A DNA stretch of 64,000 nt from the NCBI GenBank assembly GCA_902519405.1, contig CABYJX010000002.1, positions 26,695-90,694 on the forward strand, in the 5' to 3' direction. Shown here one piece after another: positions 47,448 through 56,209 of the stretch (its first letter is position 1; every line of letters begins with the position of its first letter). The stretch comes from an uncultured Gammaproteobacteria bacterium. GTDB taxonomy: Bacteria > Pseudomonadota > Gammaproteobacteria > Pseudomonadales > Halieaceae. Under the pieces are notes generated by a model that searched no databases, was not told where the DNA came from, and worked only from the letters and a program-made list of their open reading frames with translations. Made by a program: the position numbers and the translations under genes.

Positions 47448-47510
47448 CCTGCGGAGAAAAATGTGGGAATATTCCTACACCATTATCGTCCATGTTTCAT
47501 CCCCCGCAGG
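47448..47510. repeat. Inverted repeat enclosing an 18-base near-palindrome
   Basis: CCTGCGG (47448-47454) and CCGCAGG (47504-47510) are perfect inverted arms. Between them lies TGTGGGAATATTCCTACA (47462-47479), a palindrome with one mismatched pair and a perfect GGAATATTCC core. It sits between the pseudogene stop and the 3' end of the SDR gene, so it may be an operator, an RNA hairpin or a remnant of a lost element. Confidence 0.55.
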
Positions 47511-47535
47511 TTCCTTCTTGAGGAATCTATTATAA

Positions 47536-48294
47536 TTAAATAGCGATAACCCCACCATCAACCGAAATGGAATCACCAGTGGTAAATGCAGAGTCATCTG
47601 ATGCTAAAAACAAAACAGCACTAATGACTTCATCGGGATCTCCAACCCTATTCATAGGATGGGATGCAGCAAAATCAGCAAGCTGTTGTTCAGAATCCTC
47701 TGCTGCATCTAAATATCTTTGCATCATGGGAGTATTGATCGCGCCAGGTTGAACAGAATTACATCTTATTTTATAACCCATTTCTGCACAATGTAGAGCA
47801 ACGGTTCTTGTAATAGCCAGCACACCTGCCTTGCTATAGTTATATGCTATTACAAAAGGTTTTGGTCGCGTGGCTAATGAAGAAGAGAAATTAACTATTG
47901 ATCCTCCATTTTTTTTCATTGCCTTCACGCCAAATTGACATCCAAGAAAAACGGAAGTTCCGTTAATAGAATGAGTCCTATTCCAGTGTTCAAATGTTTC
48001 ATCTTCGATCGTTGCCGGTTCACTAATTCCGGCGGCATTAATGACTGATGTTATTTGATTGAATTTATCCCCTAAGTAATTTTCTAGCTCTTTCCAAGAT
48101 TCTGGCTTTGTAACATCAGCATGTATAAATTCACAATTTTTCCCAATCTCGTCTGCTACGTCTTTACCAAGGTCTTTGTTTATATCGAGCGTTATTGCTG
48201 TGCCGCCTTCTTCAACAACTCGCTTCGCAGTTAGGGCTCCCATTCCTGATGCTCCTCCAGAGACAACAACTATTTTTTCATTAAACCTTTTCAT
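47536..48294 (-). CDS. Short-chain dehydrogenase/reductase
   Basis: A 252-residue classical SDR. The cofactor motif is G-G-A-S-G-M-G at about 13-19 with D-I-N near 37 that favours NAD(H). N-A-A-G is near residue 89, the catalytic Ser is in F-S-S-S, and Y-N-Y-S-K supplies Y-x-x-x-K near residue 153. V-Q-P-G and the C-terminal S-V-D-G-G are also present. Substrate unknown. Codon use is AT-rich, like the NTF2-like gene and unlike glmS. The downstream gap holds the PQQ dehydrogenase remnant. Confidence 0.93.
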   Translation of the reverse strand: MKRFNEKIVVVSGGASGMGALTAKRVVEEGGTAITLDINKDLGKDVADEIGKNCEFIHADVTKPESWKELENYLGDKFNQITSVINAAGISEPATIEDETFEHWNRTHSINGTSVFLGCQFGVKAMKKNGGSIVNFSSSLATRPKPFVIAYNYSKAGVLAITRTVALHCAEMGYKIRCNSVQPGAINTPMMQRYLDAAEDSEQQLADFAASHPMNRVGDPDEVISAVLFLASDDSAFTTGDSISVDGGVIAI

Positions 48295-48415
48295 TTTTTT
48301 CCTCTGTTAGTTTTAACTGTTGATTAGGATAAATCGAAATTTAGTATTTGAATCAGTTTACTCCATGTAAAGAATCCTTACATTTTTAGATTGATTGACT
48401 CGCACCTCCTTCCAT

Positions 48416-48499
48416 ATATATTCTTCTTACAACGGGGTGAAAGGTAATTCTGGTTATGTTGCCTGTAAAGAGTTTTTGGTCAAGCTTGCGCGATGCTGT
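48416..48499 (+). pseudogene. Remnant of a short-chain dehydrogenase active-site region
   Basis: The 5' part of the track ORF before the aldolase reads S-S-Y-N-G-V-K-G-N-S-G-Y-V-A-C-K-E-F-L-V-K-L-A-R. This matches the catalytic Ser to Y-x-x-x-K stretch of a classical SDR (S-S-x-x-G-x-K-G-x-x-G-Y-x-A-S-K-x-x-L-V-G-L-x-R). No cofactor domain precedes it and the next codons enter the aldolase leader. It is best explained as a truncated SDR gene fused in frame upstream of a separate gene. Confidence 0.6.
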
Positions 48500-48523
48500 T
48501 TAGTCATAGGAGACACTATAGTC

Positions 48524-49219
48524 ATGGAAAATGAAGAACTCCGCGACCAGTTGCTTGAGGCCTGCAGAGGGCTGGCTGCGTGTGGATTGGGATCCGGTAT
48601 TGGTGGGCATGTTTCCGTAAGATATCGTGATGAACCTTATTTCTATATGCATGTTTTTGATCGCACCTTCGAGGAAATGCAGCTTCAAGACATTCTGCTA
48701 TTCGATTTCGAAGGCAGGCCAGTGAATACAGATCGCGCTCCCAGCCTTGGTATTGAGTTTCATCAAGGCATCTACAAACAGCGGCCGGACGTTCTGTCGA
48801 TTGTTCACTCACATGGTTTTTGGATTACGGCACAGGCAGCACTGGCTCGTGCTCCCAGAATCCTAAATAATGTATCCACAGTATTTTATGAGCGGACTAC
48901 AGTAAGTCCCAACGACGACTTTTCGTCGATTGCAAAAGTTCTCGGTGAGAACGACATAGCCATCGTCATTCCATGGCATGGTGCCATAACTTTGGGGGCC
49001 AGCCTCGGAGAGGCGGTGTCAAGACATGTAGTATTTGACTATACAGCCCGCATGGACGTGACGGTGCCTCCTAGCGTACCACAGCTACCGCACGACCAAT
49101 GTACTGCTTTGAGAGGGCTTGTTGAACGGGCGGATTATTACAGCGAAACTTGGAAACTGATCCAGCGTAAAGCGAAAGCGTACTATGACGGAAATCGCGT
49201 AGTTCCAGTAATCTTCTAG
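48524..49219 (+). CDS. Class II aldolase/adducin family protein
   Basis: The ATG at 48524 (M-E-N-E-E-L-R-D-Q-L) gives 231 residues, normal for the family; the track start extends into an SDR remnant. G-L-G-S-G-I-G-G-H-V-S-V-R near residue 25, the metal-binding H-S-H in I-V-H-S-H-G-F near residue 96 and the third His in P-W-H-G-A near residue 153 are all present. Family members are zinc-dependent sugar-phosphate aldolases, epimerases or decarboxylases; the substrate is unknown. It is the last accessory gene before glmS, which converges on it. Confidence 0.88.
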   Translation: MENEELRDQLLEACRGLAACGLGSGIGGHVSVRYRDEPYFYMHVFDRTFEEMQLQDILLFDFEGRPVNTDRAPSLGIEFHQGIYKQRPDVLSIVHSHGFWITAQAALARAPRILNNVSTVFYERTTVSPNDDFSSIAKVLGENDIAIVIPWHGAITLGASLGEAVSRHVVFDYTARMDVTVPPSVPQLPHDQCTALRGLVERADYYSETWKLIQRKAKAYYDGNRVVPVIF

Positions 49220-49282
49220 GTTTGTAAAATATGCTTTCTACAATGGGGTAAAGTTTTTTATTTTTTAATCAAAAATGCGCAC

Positions 49283-49319
49283 GGGATACTGCTCGAGAGA
49301 CTCCGCTTGCTGTTATCCC
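49283..49319 (-). terminator. Possible hairpin downstream of glmS
   Basis: GGGATA and TATCCC arms lie just past the glmS stop, in the gap shared with the convergent aldolase gene. On the minus strand the hairpin is followed after about eight bases by an A/T-rich stretch, not by an immediate T run, so termination is uncertain. Confidence 0.3.
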
Positions 49320-49343
49320 AAACTTCCTAATCTGCATTTAAAC

Positions 49344-51173
49344 TTACTCCACCGTCACAGACTTTGCTAAATTTCTTGGTTTATCTACGTCTGTTCCCTT
49401 GTTGAGGGCGACATAATAGGCCAGAAGCTGGAGCGCAACTGTATAGACAATCGGCTTAATATAGTCGGCACAATCGGGCATCATTAAAACCAACAGATCA
49501 GCGCTTGACTCCAAACCCGAGTCAGGATCAGCAAATACACATAATTGTCCGCCTCTGGCTCTCACCTCTTCTAGGTTAGAACGTAATTTCTCAAGCAATT
49601 GATCAGCTGGTGCTATAGCGACGATGGGCATATCTTCGTCGACCAGAGCCAGGGGACCGTGCTTTAACTCCCCAGCAGCATAGGCTTCAGCGTGAATATA
49701 TGAAATTTCCTTTAATTTTAAGGCTCCTTCCATCGCCACTGGGTAGTAAACTCCGCGACCTAGAAATAACGCATTTTTCCGCCGCGTAAACTTTGCGCTA
49801 AGATCGCGAATCTGAGAATCCATTTTTAATACTCCAGATATTGTATCTGGAAGACTATCTAGTGCCGATGAGATCTCCTGCTCCTGGTCCTCATGCATTC
49901 CATTCCTGCGCCCAAGAGCTAAAGTAATAGCCAGAAGCGACGCTAGTTGAGTCGTGAAGGCTTTTGTGGAGGCTACACCAACCTCCGCGCCCGCTTTCGT
50001 GAGAAAAACCAGGTCACTTTCCCTAACTAAGGTGCTGTTATCTACGTTAGAAATTGCTAGCGACGCGACAAACTCCGCTGATCCTATTCCGCGCAAGGCT
50101 GCTAGCGTATCGGCTGTCTCTCCCGATTGAGACACAGTGATTAAAAGCGTTGCGGGCTGTGTAACTCGTTGCCGGTACCGAAACTCAGAAGCTATTTCTA
50201 CTTGACAGGGTATGCCAGCTAGCTCCTCAAACCAGTATCGAGCGACCAACCCTGCATGATAACTTGTTCCACAAGCTACTATCTGTACTGCTTTTATGAT
50301 GTCAAAGGTTTTCTCAATTTCTGGACTGAATAAACCCGCGCTTTCAGAATCGTTGGTTGCAGCTAAGGTTGCATGAAGGGCTTTTGGCTGTTCAAAAATT
50401 TCTTTTTGCATGAAATGTGAATAAGAGCCCAGCATATTTTCCTCTGGCGAGGAAGTAATTTGTGTGATTTTTCTTTCAACGACCACTTCCTGGGCATTTC
50501 TCACTTCTAGAAAATCCGGTGCAACCAGAACAGTATCGTTTTCCTCAAGATAAATAAATCTATCGGTCACTTGCCTCAGTGCAAGCTGATCAGAGGCAAT
50601 GAAATATTCGCCAATACCAACTCCTATTACTAGCGGGCTATCTCTTCGAGATGCCACTATTTGATTAGGGTGAGCTATATCTATTGCGCTGAGCGCAAAA
50701 GCTCCTTCCAACTGAAGGACTGAGGCACGTAAGGCTTCTGATAAAGATTTTCCATGCTTTTCGAGATAGTAATGTAATAGATGTGCAATAACCTCTGTGT
50801 CAGTATCAGAACTGAACTTATAATTTTTTTCTTTGAGTTCATTTCGTAAGCTTTCATGGTTTTCTATAATACCATTGTGGACAACTGCAACTCGTCCACC
50901 AGAAGTGTGGGGATGCGCGTTTAACTCTGAGGGCTCTCCGTGTGTAGCCCATCTGGTATGGGCAATCCCGTTAAAACCAGTTAGCGGTTGATGGCTGAGC
51001 GCCATTTCTAGTTCTTTTACTTTCCCTTTTCGGCGGCGCATTTGCAATGCCGCCTTGTTACTAATGAGGGCTAACCCGGCTGAGTCATATCCCCTATATT
51101 CCAGACGACGCAGCCCTTCCATCAATATCTCAGCAACTTCGCGACTGGCGGTCGCAGCAACTATTCCGCACAT
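49344..51173 (-). CDS. glmS: Glutamine-fructose-6-phosphate aminotransferase (isomerizing)
   Basis: Entry enzyme of amino-sugar synthesis, making glucosamine-6-phosphate for peptidoglycan and LPS. The 609-residue protein begins M-C-G-I-V with the catalytic Cys, followed by R-L-E-Y-R-G-Y-D-S-A-G and T-H-G-E-P near residue 80. Two SIS domains follow (C-G-T-S-Y-H-A-G near 300; T-Q-S-G-E-T-like V-S-Q-S-G-E-T-A-D-T) and the ending D-x-P-R-N-L-A-K-S-V-T-V-E is canonical. It lies 15 bases after glmU in the same unit. Confidence 0.97.
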   Translation of the reverse strand: MCGIVAATASREVAEILMEGLRRLEYRGYDSAGLALISNKAALQMRRRKGKVKELEMALSHQPLTGFNGIAHTRWATHGEPSELNAHPHTSGGRVAVVHNGIIENHESLRNELKEKNYKFSSDTDTEVIAHLLHYYLEKHGKSLSEALRASVLQLEGAFALSAIDIAHPNQIVASRRDSPLVIGVGIGEYFIASDQLALRQVTDRFIYLEENDTVLVAPDFLEVRNAQEVVVERKITQITSSPEENMLGSYSHFMQKEIFEQPKALHATLAATNDSESAGLFSPEIEKTFDIIKAVQIVACGTSYHAGLVARYWFEELAGIPCQVEIASEFRYRQRVTQPATLLITVSQSGETADTLAALRGIGSAEFVASLAISNVDNSTLVRESDLVFLTKAGAEVGVASTKAFTTQLASLLAITLALGRRNGMHEDQEQEISSALDSLPDTISGVLKMDSQIRDLSAKFTRRKNALFLGRGVYYPVAMEGALKLKEISYIHAEAYAAGELKHGPLALVDEDMPIVAIAPADQLLEKLRSNLEEVRARGGQLCVFADPDSGLESSADLLVLMMPDCADYIKPIVYTVALQLLAYYVALNKGTDVDKPRNLAKSVTVE

Positions 51174-51188
51174 GTTATATTCCTGGAA

Positions 51189-52547
51189 TCACTTCTTCGC
51201 TTGGGGGCGCTTCCAACCGGTTACGTTACGTTGTGGAGAGCGACCCACTGCTAACTCTTTGGACGCCACGTCTTTGGTAATGGTTGACCCTGCAGACACA
51301 AAGGCTTCTGCGGAAATATTCACCGGAGCTACCAAAGTGCTATTTGAGCCAACGAAGGCATTATCACCAATTTCGGTAGTATGTTTTTCTACTCCGTCAT
51401 AGTTGCAGGTGATAGTCCCCGCGCCGATATTGCTCGAGGAGCCTATCTTTGCATCTCCAAGATAAGCTAGATGACTTGCTTTGCTCGCCTCTCCAAGTGT
51501 GGTGTTTTTTGTTTCAACAAAATTTCCAATTTTTGCCTCGCTAGATAATCTAGTGCCGGCTCTAATTCGTGCAAATGGACCAATACTGCAAGACGATTCT
51601 ATAGTTGCCCCATCTACAATACTCATAGGATGAATTACAGTTCCGGCACCTATAGTCGAATTCGATATACATGAATTCGCGCCAACGTTAACTTGGTTTT
51701 CCAACACCACCTTTCCGCTAAGAATTACATTTATATCTATTACCACATCGGAACCACATTCAACCTCTCCCCGTATTTCTACCCGAGTTGGGTCTATCAA
51801 TGTAACGCCCTGATCCATTAAGGCTCTAGCTCGATTTACCCGGTTCGCCGCCTCTGCCCGCGCTAACTGAAACCTATCGTTTATACCCAAAACTTCATCA
51901 GACAATGCGTTAATAGTTAAAATCTGCTCGTTATCCTCAACTAACCTTGAGAGTATATCGGGCAGATAGTATTCGCCTTGCCCATTGTCAGAAGTGACCG
52001 TTGGTAAGTAGGCATTTAGCTGAGCGGCAGAGACAATTAGCACTCCCGTATTTATCTCCCTAATCTCGAGCTCACTAGGAGTTGCATCTTTGTCCTCTAC
52101 TATTCTCTCAAAACGCCCAGCGCTATCTCTCAAAACGCGTCCATAGCCCGATGGGTCATCTAGGTCTGCAGTAAGGACAGCGCTACCAGCCCCGGTTTCA
52201 TGGATGAGCTGCCGCAGAGTTCCTACGCTTATAAGTGGCACATCACCATATAAAACCAGAACACGGCTTTCTGGACTGACTTCTGACAATGCCTGAAGCA
52301 CAGCGTGGCCGGTACCCAGCTGCTCTTTCTGAAATACCCAGTTAACAGAAAAGTCGGCACATGCAGTCTTGACTTTTTCGGCGCTGTGACCAACGACAAC
52401 ATGTAATTTAAAGGGATTTAAGGCAGCAGCAGTTTTTAAGACGTGCCATATTAATGGTTTTCCCGCCAACGGATGCAAGACTTTTGGCAAATCGGACTGC
52501 ATACGAACTCCGCGACCAGCTGCTAAGATAATGATTTCTAACTGCAT
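51189..52547 (-). CDS. glmU: Bifunctional GlmU: glucosamine-1-phosphate acetyltransferase / N-acetylglucosamine-1-phosphate uridyltransferase
   Basis: Final two steps to UDP-GlcNAc. The ATG at 52547 (M-Q-L-E-I-I-I-L-A-A-G-R-G) with GGGGAA upstream gives 452 residues; the track TTG adds five. The N-domain has L-A-A-G-R-G-V-R-M and L-P-K-V-L-H; G-D-V-P-L is near 100. The C-domain is a left-handed beta helix of hexapeptide repeats with N-Y-D-G and the acetyl-CoA-binding A-G-S-T-I. Its leader contains one of two matching inverted repeats shared with the divergent regulator gene. Confidence 0.96.
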   Translation of the reverse strand: MQLEIIILAAGRGVRMQSDLPKVLHPLAGKPLIWHVLKTAAALNPFKLHVVVGHSAEKVKTACADFSVNWVFQKEQLGTGHAVLQALSEVSPESRVLVLYGDVPLISVGTLRQLIHETGAGSAVLTADLDDPSGYGRVLRDSAGRFERIVEDKDATPSELEIREINTGVLIVSAAQLNAYLPTVTSDNGQGEYYLPDILSRLVEDNEQILTINALSDEVLGINDRFQLARAEAANRVNRARALMDQGVTLIDPTRVEIRGEVECGSDVVIDINVILSGKVVLENQVNVGANSCISNSTIGAGTVIHPMSIVDGATIESSCSIGPFARIRAGTRLSSEAKIGNFVETKNTTLGEASKASHLAYLGDAKIGSSSNIGAGTITCNYDGVEKHTTEIGDNAFVGSNSTLVAPVNISAEAFVSAGSTITKDVASKELAVGRSPQRNVTGWKRPQAKK

Positions 52548-52563
52548 CCAAAAATTCCCCAAG

Positions 52564-52582
52564 TGTCAAATAATTACTGACA
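52564..52582. promoter_or_regulatory. Operator-like inverted repeat 1 (glmU side)
   Basis: TGTCA-N9-TGACA with an AT-rich spacer, preceded by AAG. It lies 17 bases before the glmU ATG and 19 bases downstream of the predicted glmU -10. The second copy near the regulator start has the same arms, spacing and AAG flank. Confidence 0.75.
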
Positions 52583-52588
52583 TTATTT

Positions 52589-52617
52589 TTGCTAATCGCT
52601 GATATTAAATATATATT
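52589..52617 (+). promoter_or_regulatory. Candidate promoter of the TrmB-family regulator
   Basis: TTGCTA (52589-52594), 17 bases, TATATT (52612-52617). The -10 ends exactly 19 bases before operator 2, mirroring the glmU side. Confidence 0.55.
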
Positions 52618-52629
52618 GGTTCAAAACAA
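52602..52629 (-). promoter_or_regulatory. Candidate promoter of glmU-glmS
   Basis: On the minus strand TTGTTT (52624-52629), 16 bases, TAATAT (52602-52607). It overlaps the regulator promoter face to face, so the two probably exclude each other. Confidence 0.5.
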
Positions 52630-52636
52630 CCCGAAG

Positions 52637-52655
52637 TGTCATAAAATAAATGACA
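52637..52655. promoter_or_regulatory. Operator-like inverted repeat 2 (regulator side)
   Basis: TGTCA-N9-TGACA, preceded by AAG. It overlaps the start codon of the regulator gene, so a bound protein could block both transcription elongation and, in RNA, the start region. Arms and spacing equal those of repeat 1. Confidence 0.75.
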
Positions 52656-53399
52656 ACAAGCGACGATCTCAGTTTTTCTGCTATAGGCCTGGAACCTAGG
52701 GAAGTTCAAATATACAAGGCTCTTCTGCAGCTTGGGCCTGCCTCAATACGAGACGTCGCAGCAGAATCTGGAATCAATCGAGGAACTACTTACGAAACAC
52801 TTAAAAAACTTGCCGAAAAAGGTATTGTAAATTACTTCCCAAGAGGCAAGCGAAGAGTCTTCCAAGCAGAGTCTCCAGAGAGATTGCTAAGCCTCGGTGA
52901 GGAACGACAGTCTGCTATTGATACAGCTATTCAGCTGCTGCGAGAAGAAATAGTACCCTCGTTGAAACAAGCTCAGCCAGAAATGAGCCTGGGGAACGTA
53001 AGATTCTATGAAGGGTACGACGGGGTCGCCTTAGTGCTAGGAGACATTTTAGAGACGACCGAAATGGAATCGGACGCTAGCTACTCCGTGATCTCTACAC
53101 AAAGACTCAGAGAGCACCTCTACAAACCATTTCCTAACTTTACTAGGCAACGCGTTAACAAGGGGATAAAGGTGAGGGTAATTGCAGTAGGCGATGGAGG
53201 AGATGATGCCGAGCTCGCCGAACGAAAATGGCTACCTAGGGGAAAGGCCTCAGATGCTTCATACATAGCGATATATCCACCAAAAGTCGCAATGATTACA
53301 TTGGCTCGCCCGAACTACCCAGTAGTGATAATTATCGATTCAGCTGCTATCGCCTCCACACAACAAATAATGTTTAATACTCTGTGGGAATTTTTGTAG
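52650..53399 (+). CDS. TrmB-family sugar-responsive transcriptional regulator
   Basis: A 249-residue protein with an N-terminal winged helix (L-G-L-E-P-R-E-V-Q-I-Y-K-A-L-L-Q-L-G-P-A-S-I-R-D-V-A, then G-I-N-R-G-T-T-Y-E-T-L-K-K-L). A wing around Y-F-P-R-G-K-R-R-V-F, a linker helix and a C-terminal effector domain from about residue 110 follow. The layout fits TrmB-type regulators, common in archaea and scattered in bacteria. It is divergent from glmU-glmS, with shared operators, so amino-sugar control and autoregulation are inferred. In Pseudomonas the glm regulator is a DeoR protein. Confidence 0.85.
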   Translation: MTTSDDLSFSAIGLEPREVQIYKALLQLGPASIRDVAAESGINRGTTYETLKKLAEKGIVNYFPRGKRRVFQAESPERLLSLGEERQSAIDTAIQLLREEIVPSLKQAQPEMSLGNVRFYEGYDGVALVLGDILETTEMESDASYSVISTQRLREHLYKPFPNFTRQRVNKGIKVRVIAVGDGGDDAELAERKWLPRGKASDASYIAIYPPKVAMITLARPNYPVVIIIDSAAIASTQQIMFNTLWEFL

Positions 53400-53412
53400 C
53401 TTTGCTGTGTTT

Positions 53413-53832
53413 CTAAGAACGTCCCCGCATTTTCTTTATCGCTGCAAGCTGCGCAACCGCTTCCGCAAGTTGCGCAGAAGCTCGTCCATAATCTAGCTCA
53501 CCGGCCTGATTCTCCATCGCGATTTCTGCTTCCCGTCGAGCCTCCTCAGCCGCGGCTTCATCCATATCATCCGCCCTAATGGCAGTATCTGCCAAAATTG
53601 AGACGACACCAGGTTGCACCTCTAAAAACCCCCCAGAGACATAAAATACTTCTTCCTCGCCAGAGGAGAAAACTATTCTTACAGGGCCTGGTCTCAGGGT
53701 AGTCAAAAGCGGAGCGTGTCCATGAACTATGCCAAGCTCTCCAAGAGAACCATTAGCCACTAACATTGTTATCTCGCCAGTAAAAATATCCCGCTCTGCA
53801 CTTACAATGTCGCACTGTATAGATGATGCCAT
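53413..53832 (-). CDS. atpC: ATP synthase F1 epsilon subunit
   Basis: A 139-residue subunit that couples the rotor and inhibits ATP hydrolysis. It has the N-terminal beta domain (I-Q-C-D-I-V-S-A-E-R-D-I-F-T-G, then G-E-L-G-I-V-H-G-H-A-P-L-L-T near residue 34) and Y-V-S-G-G-F-L-E-V-Q-P near 65. A helical hairpin at the C-terminus is rich in Ala and Glu. Last gene of the atp operon, 28 bases after atpD and convergent with the TrmB-like regulator. Confidence 0.96.
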   Translation of the reverse strand: MASSIQCDIVSAERDIFTGEITMLVANGSLGELGIVHGHAPLLTTLRPGPVRIVFSSGEEEVFYVSGGFLEVQPGVVSILADTAIRADDMDEAAAEEARREAEIAMENQAGELDYGRASAQLAEAVAQLAAIKKMRGRS

Positions 53833-53860
53833 CTTAATTTCTCATCAATCCTCTTCGCTC

Positions 53861-55270
<1,410 letters not shown>

Positions 55271-55291
55271 CTAATTTTTCATTTTTATTTC

Positions 55292-55309
55292 TAGCGGCCA
55301 CGGCCACTA
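55292..55309 (-). other. Intercistronic hairpin between atpG and atpD
   Basis: On the minus strand TAGTGGC-CGTG-GCCGCTA forms a seven-pair stem (one G-U) with a four-base loop. No T run follows, so it is not a terminator; mRNA processing, stability or translation tuning of atpD is possible. Confidence 0.4.
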
Positions 55310-55330
55310 AAAAGGTGTTATTGTTGTGCA

Positions 55331-56194
55331 TCAACCAATCGCAGCTGCACCACTGACAATTTCTGACAGTTCCTGCGTAATTGCCGCTTGACGCGCCTTG
55401 TTATAAACCAATTGTAAGTCATCTATTAGCTCGCCAGCGTTTTCGGTGGCATTTTTCATCGCCAGCATTCGTGCCGCCTGCTCACAGGCACCATTTTCAA
55501 CCACCGCCTGATAAACCTGTGATTCAAGATACCTAGCCATGAGTTGGTTCAATACATCGTGGTTATCCGGCTCATAGATATAATCCCAGTGATTTTTGTA
55601 TTCATCATTATCCTCTGGCTCCAGAGGTAGCAACTGCTCTACTACAGGACTCTGCGTCATGGTGTTTACAAATTCGTTACGAACTAAAAAAAGCTTGTCT
55701 AGTTTGCCAGACTCAAATGCATCAAGCATGGTCTTAACGCCACCAATTAAGCTTTCTAAAGACGGCTCATCTCCCATATCTCGAACGGCGGCCACCACAT
55801 TTCCCCCGAAGCTATTAAAAAAATTTGCCGCTTTTCCACCTACGGTACAAATGTCAATTTTTGCTCCCGAGTCACTCCAATGCTTGATGGCTTTTATCGA
55901 GGCTTTAAACAGATTTATGTTCAGTCCCCCACAGAGTCCTCTGTCTGTGGATACGACCACAAAGCCCACTCTTTTTGCATCTCGCTGCTGCATGTAAACA
56001 TGTTGATATTCAGGCACGGAGTTTGCTACGTGGCCTACTACCGATCGAATACGAAGAGCGTATGGTTTTCCTACCTGCATACGATCCTGCGCTTTTCGCA
56101 TTTTACTTGCCGCTACCATCTCCATAGCACTAGTAATTTTTTGGGTGCTTTGGATACTTGATATTTTAGTGCGTATTTCTTTTCCCGCAGCCAT
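55331..56194 (-). CDS. atpG: ATP synthase F1 gamma subunit
   Basis: The central stalk, 287 residues, with the two coiled helices. It begins G-K-E-I-R-T-K-I[20 protein letters not shown] and ends [13 protein letters not shown][21 protein letters not shown]. [13 protein letters not shown] near residue 75 is the rotor signature. It lies 15 bases after atpA. Confidence 0.97.
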   Translation of the reverse strand: MAAGKEIRTKISSIQSTQKITSAMEMVAASKMRKAQDRMQVGKPYALRIRSVVGHVANSVPEYQHVYMQQRDAKRVGFVVVSTDRGLCGGLNINLFKASIKAIKHWSDSGAKIDICTVGGKAANFFNSFGGNVVAAVRDMGDEPSLESLIGGVKTMLDAFESGKLDKLFLVRNEFVNTMTQSPVVEQLLPLEPEDNDEYKNHWDYIYEPDNHDVLNQLMARYLESQVYQAVVENGACEQAARMLAMKNATENAGELIDDLQLVYNKARQAAITQELSEIVSGAAAIG

Positions 56195-56209
56195 AACTTA
56201 TCTCATCGG

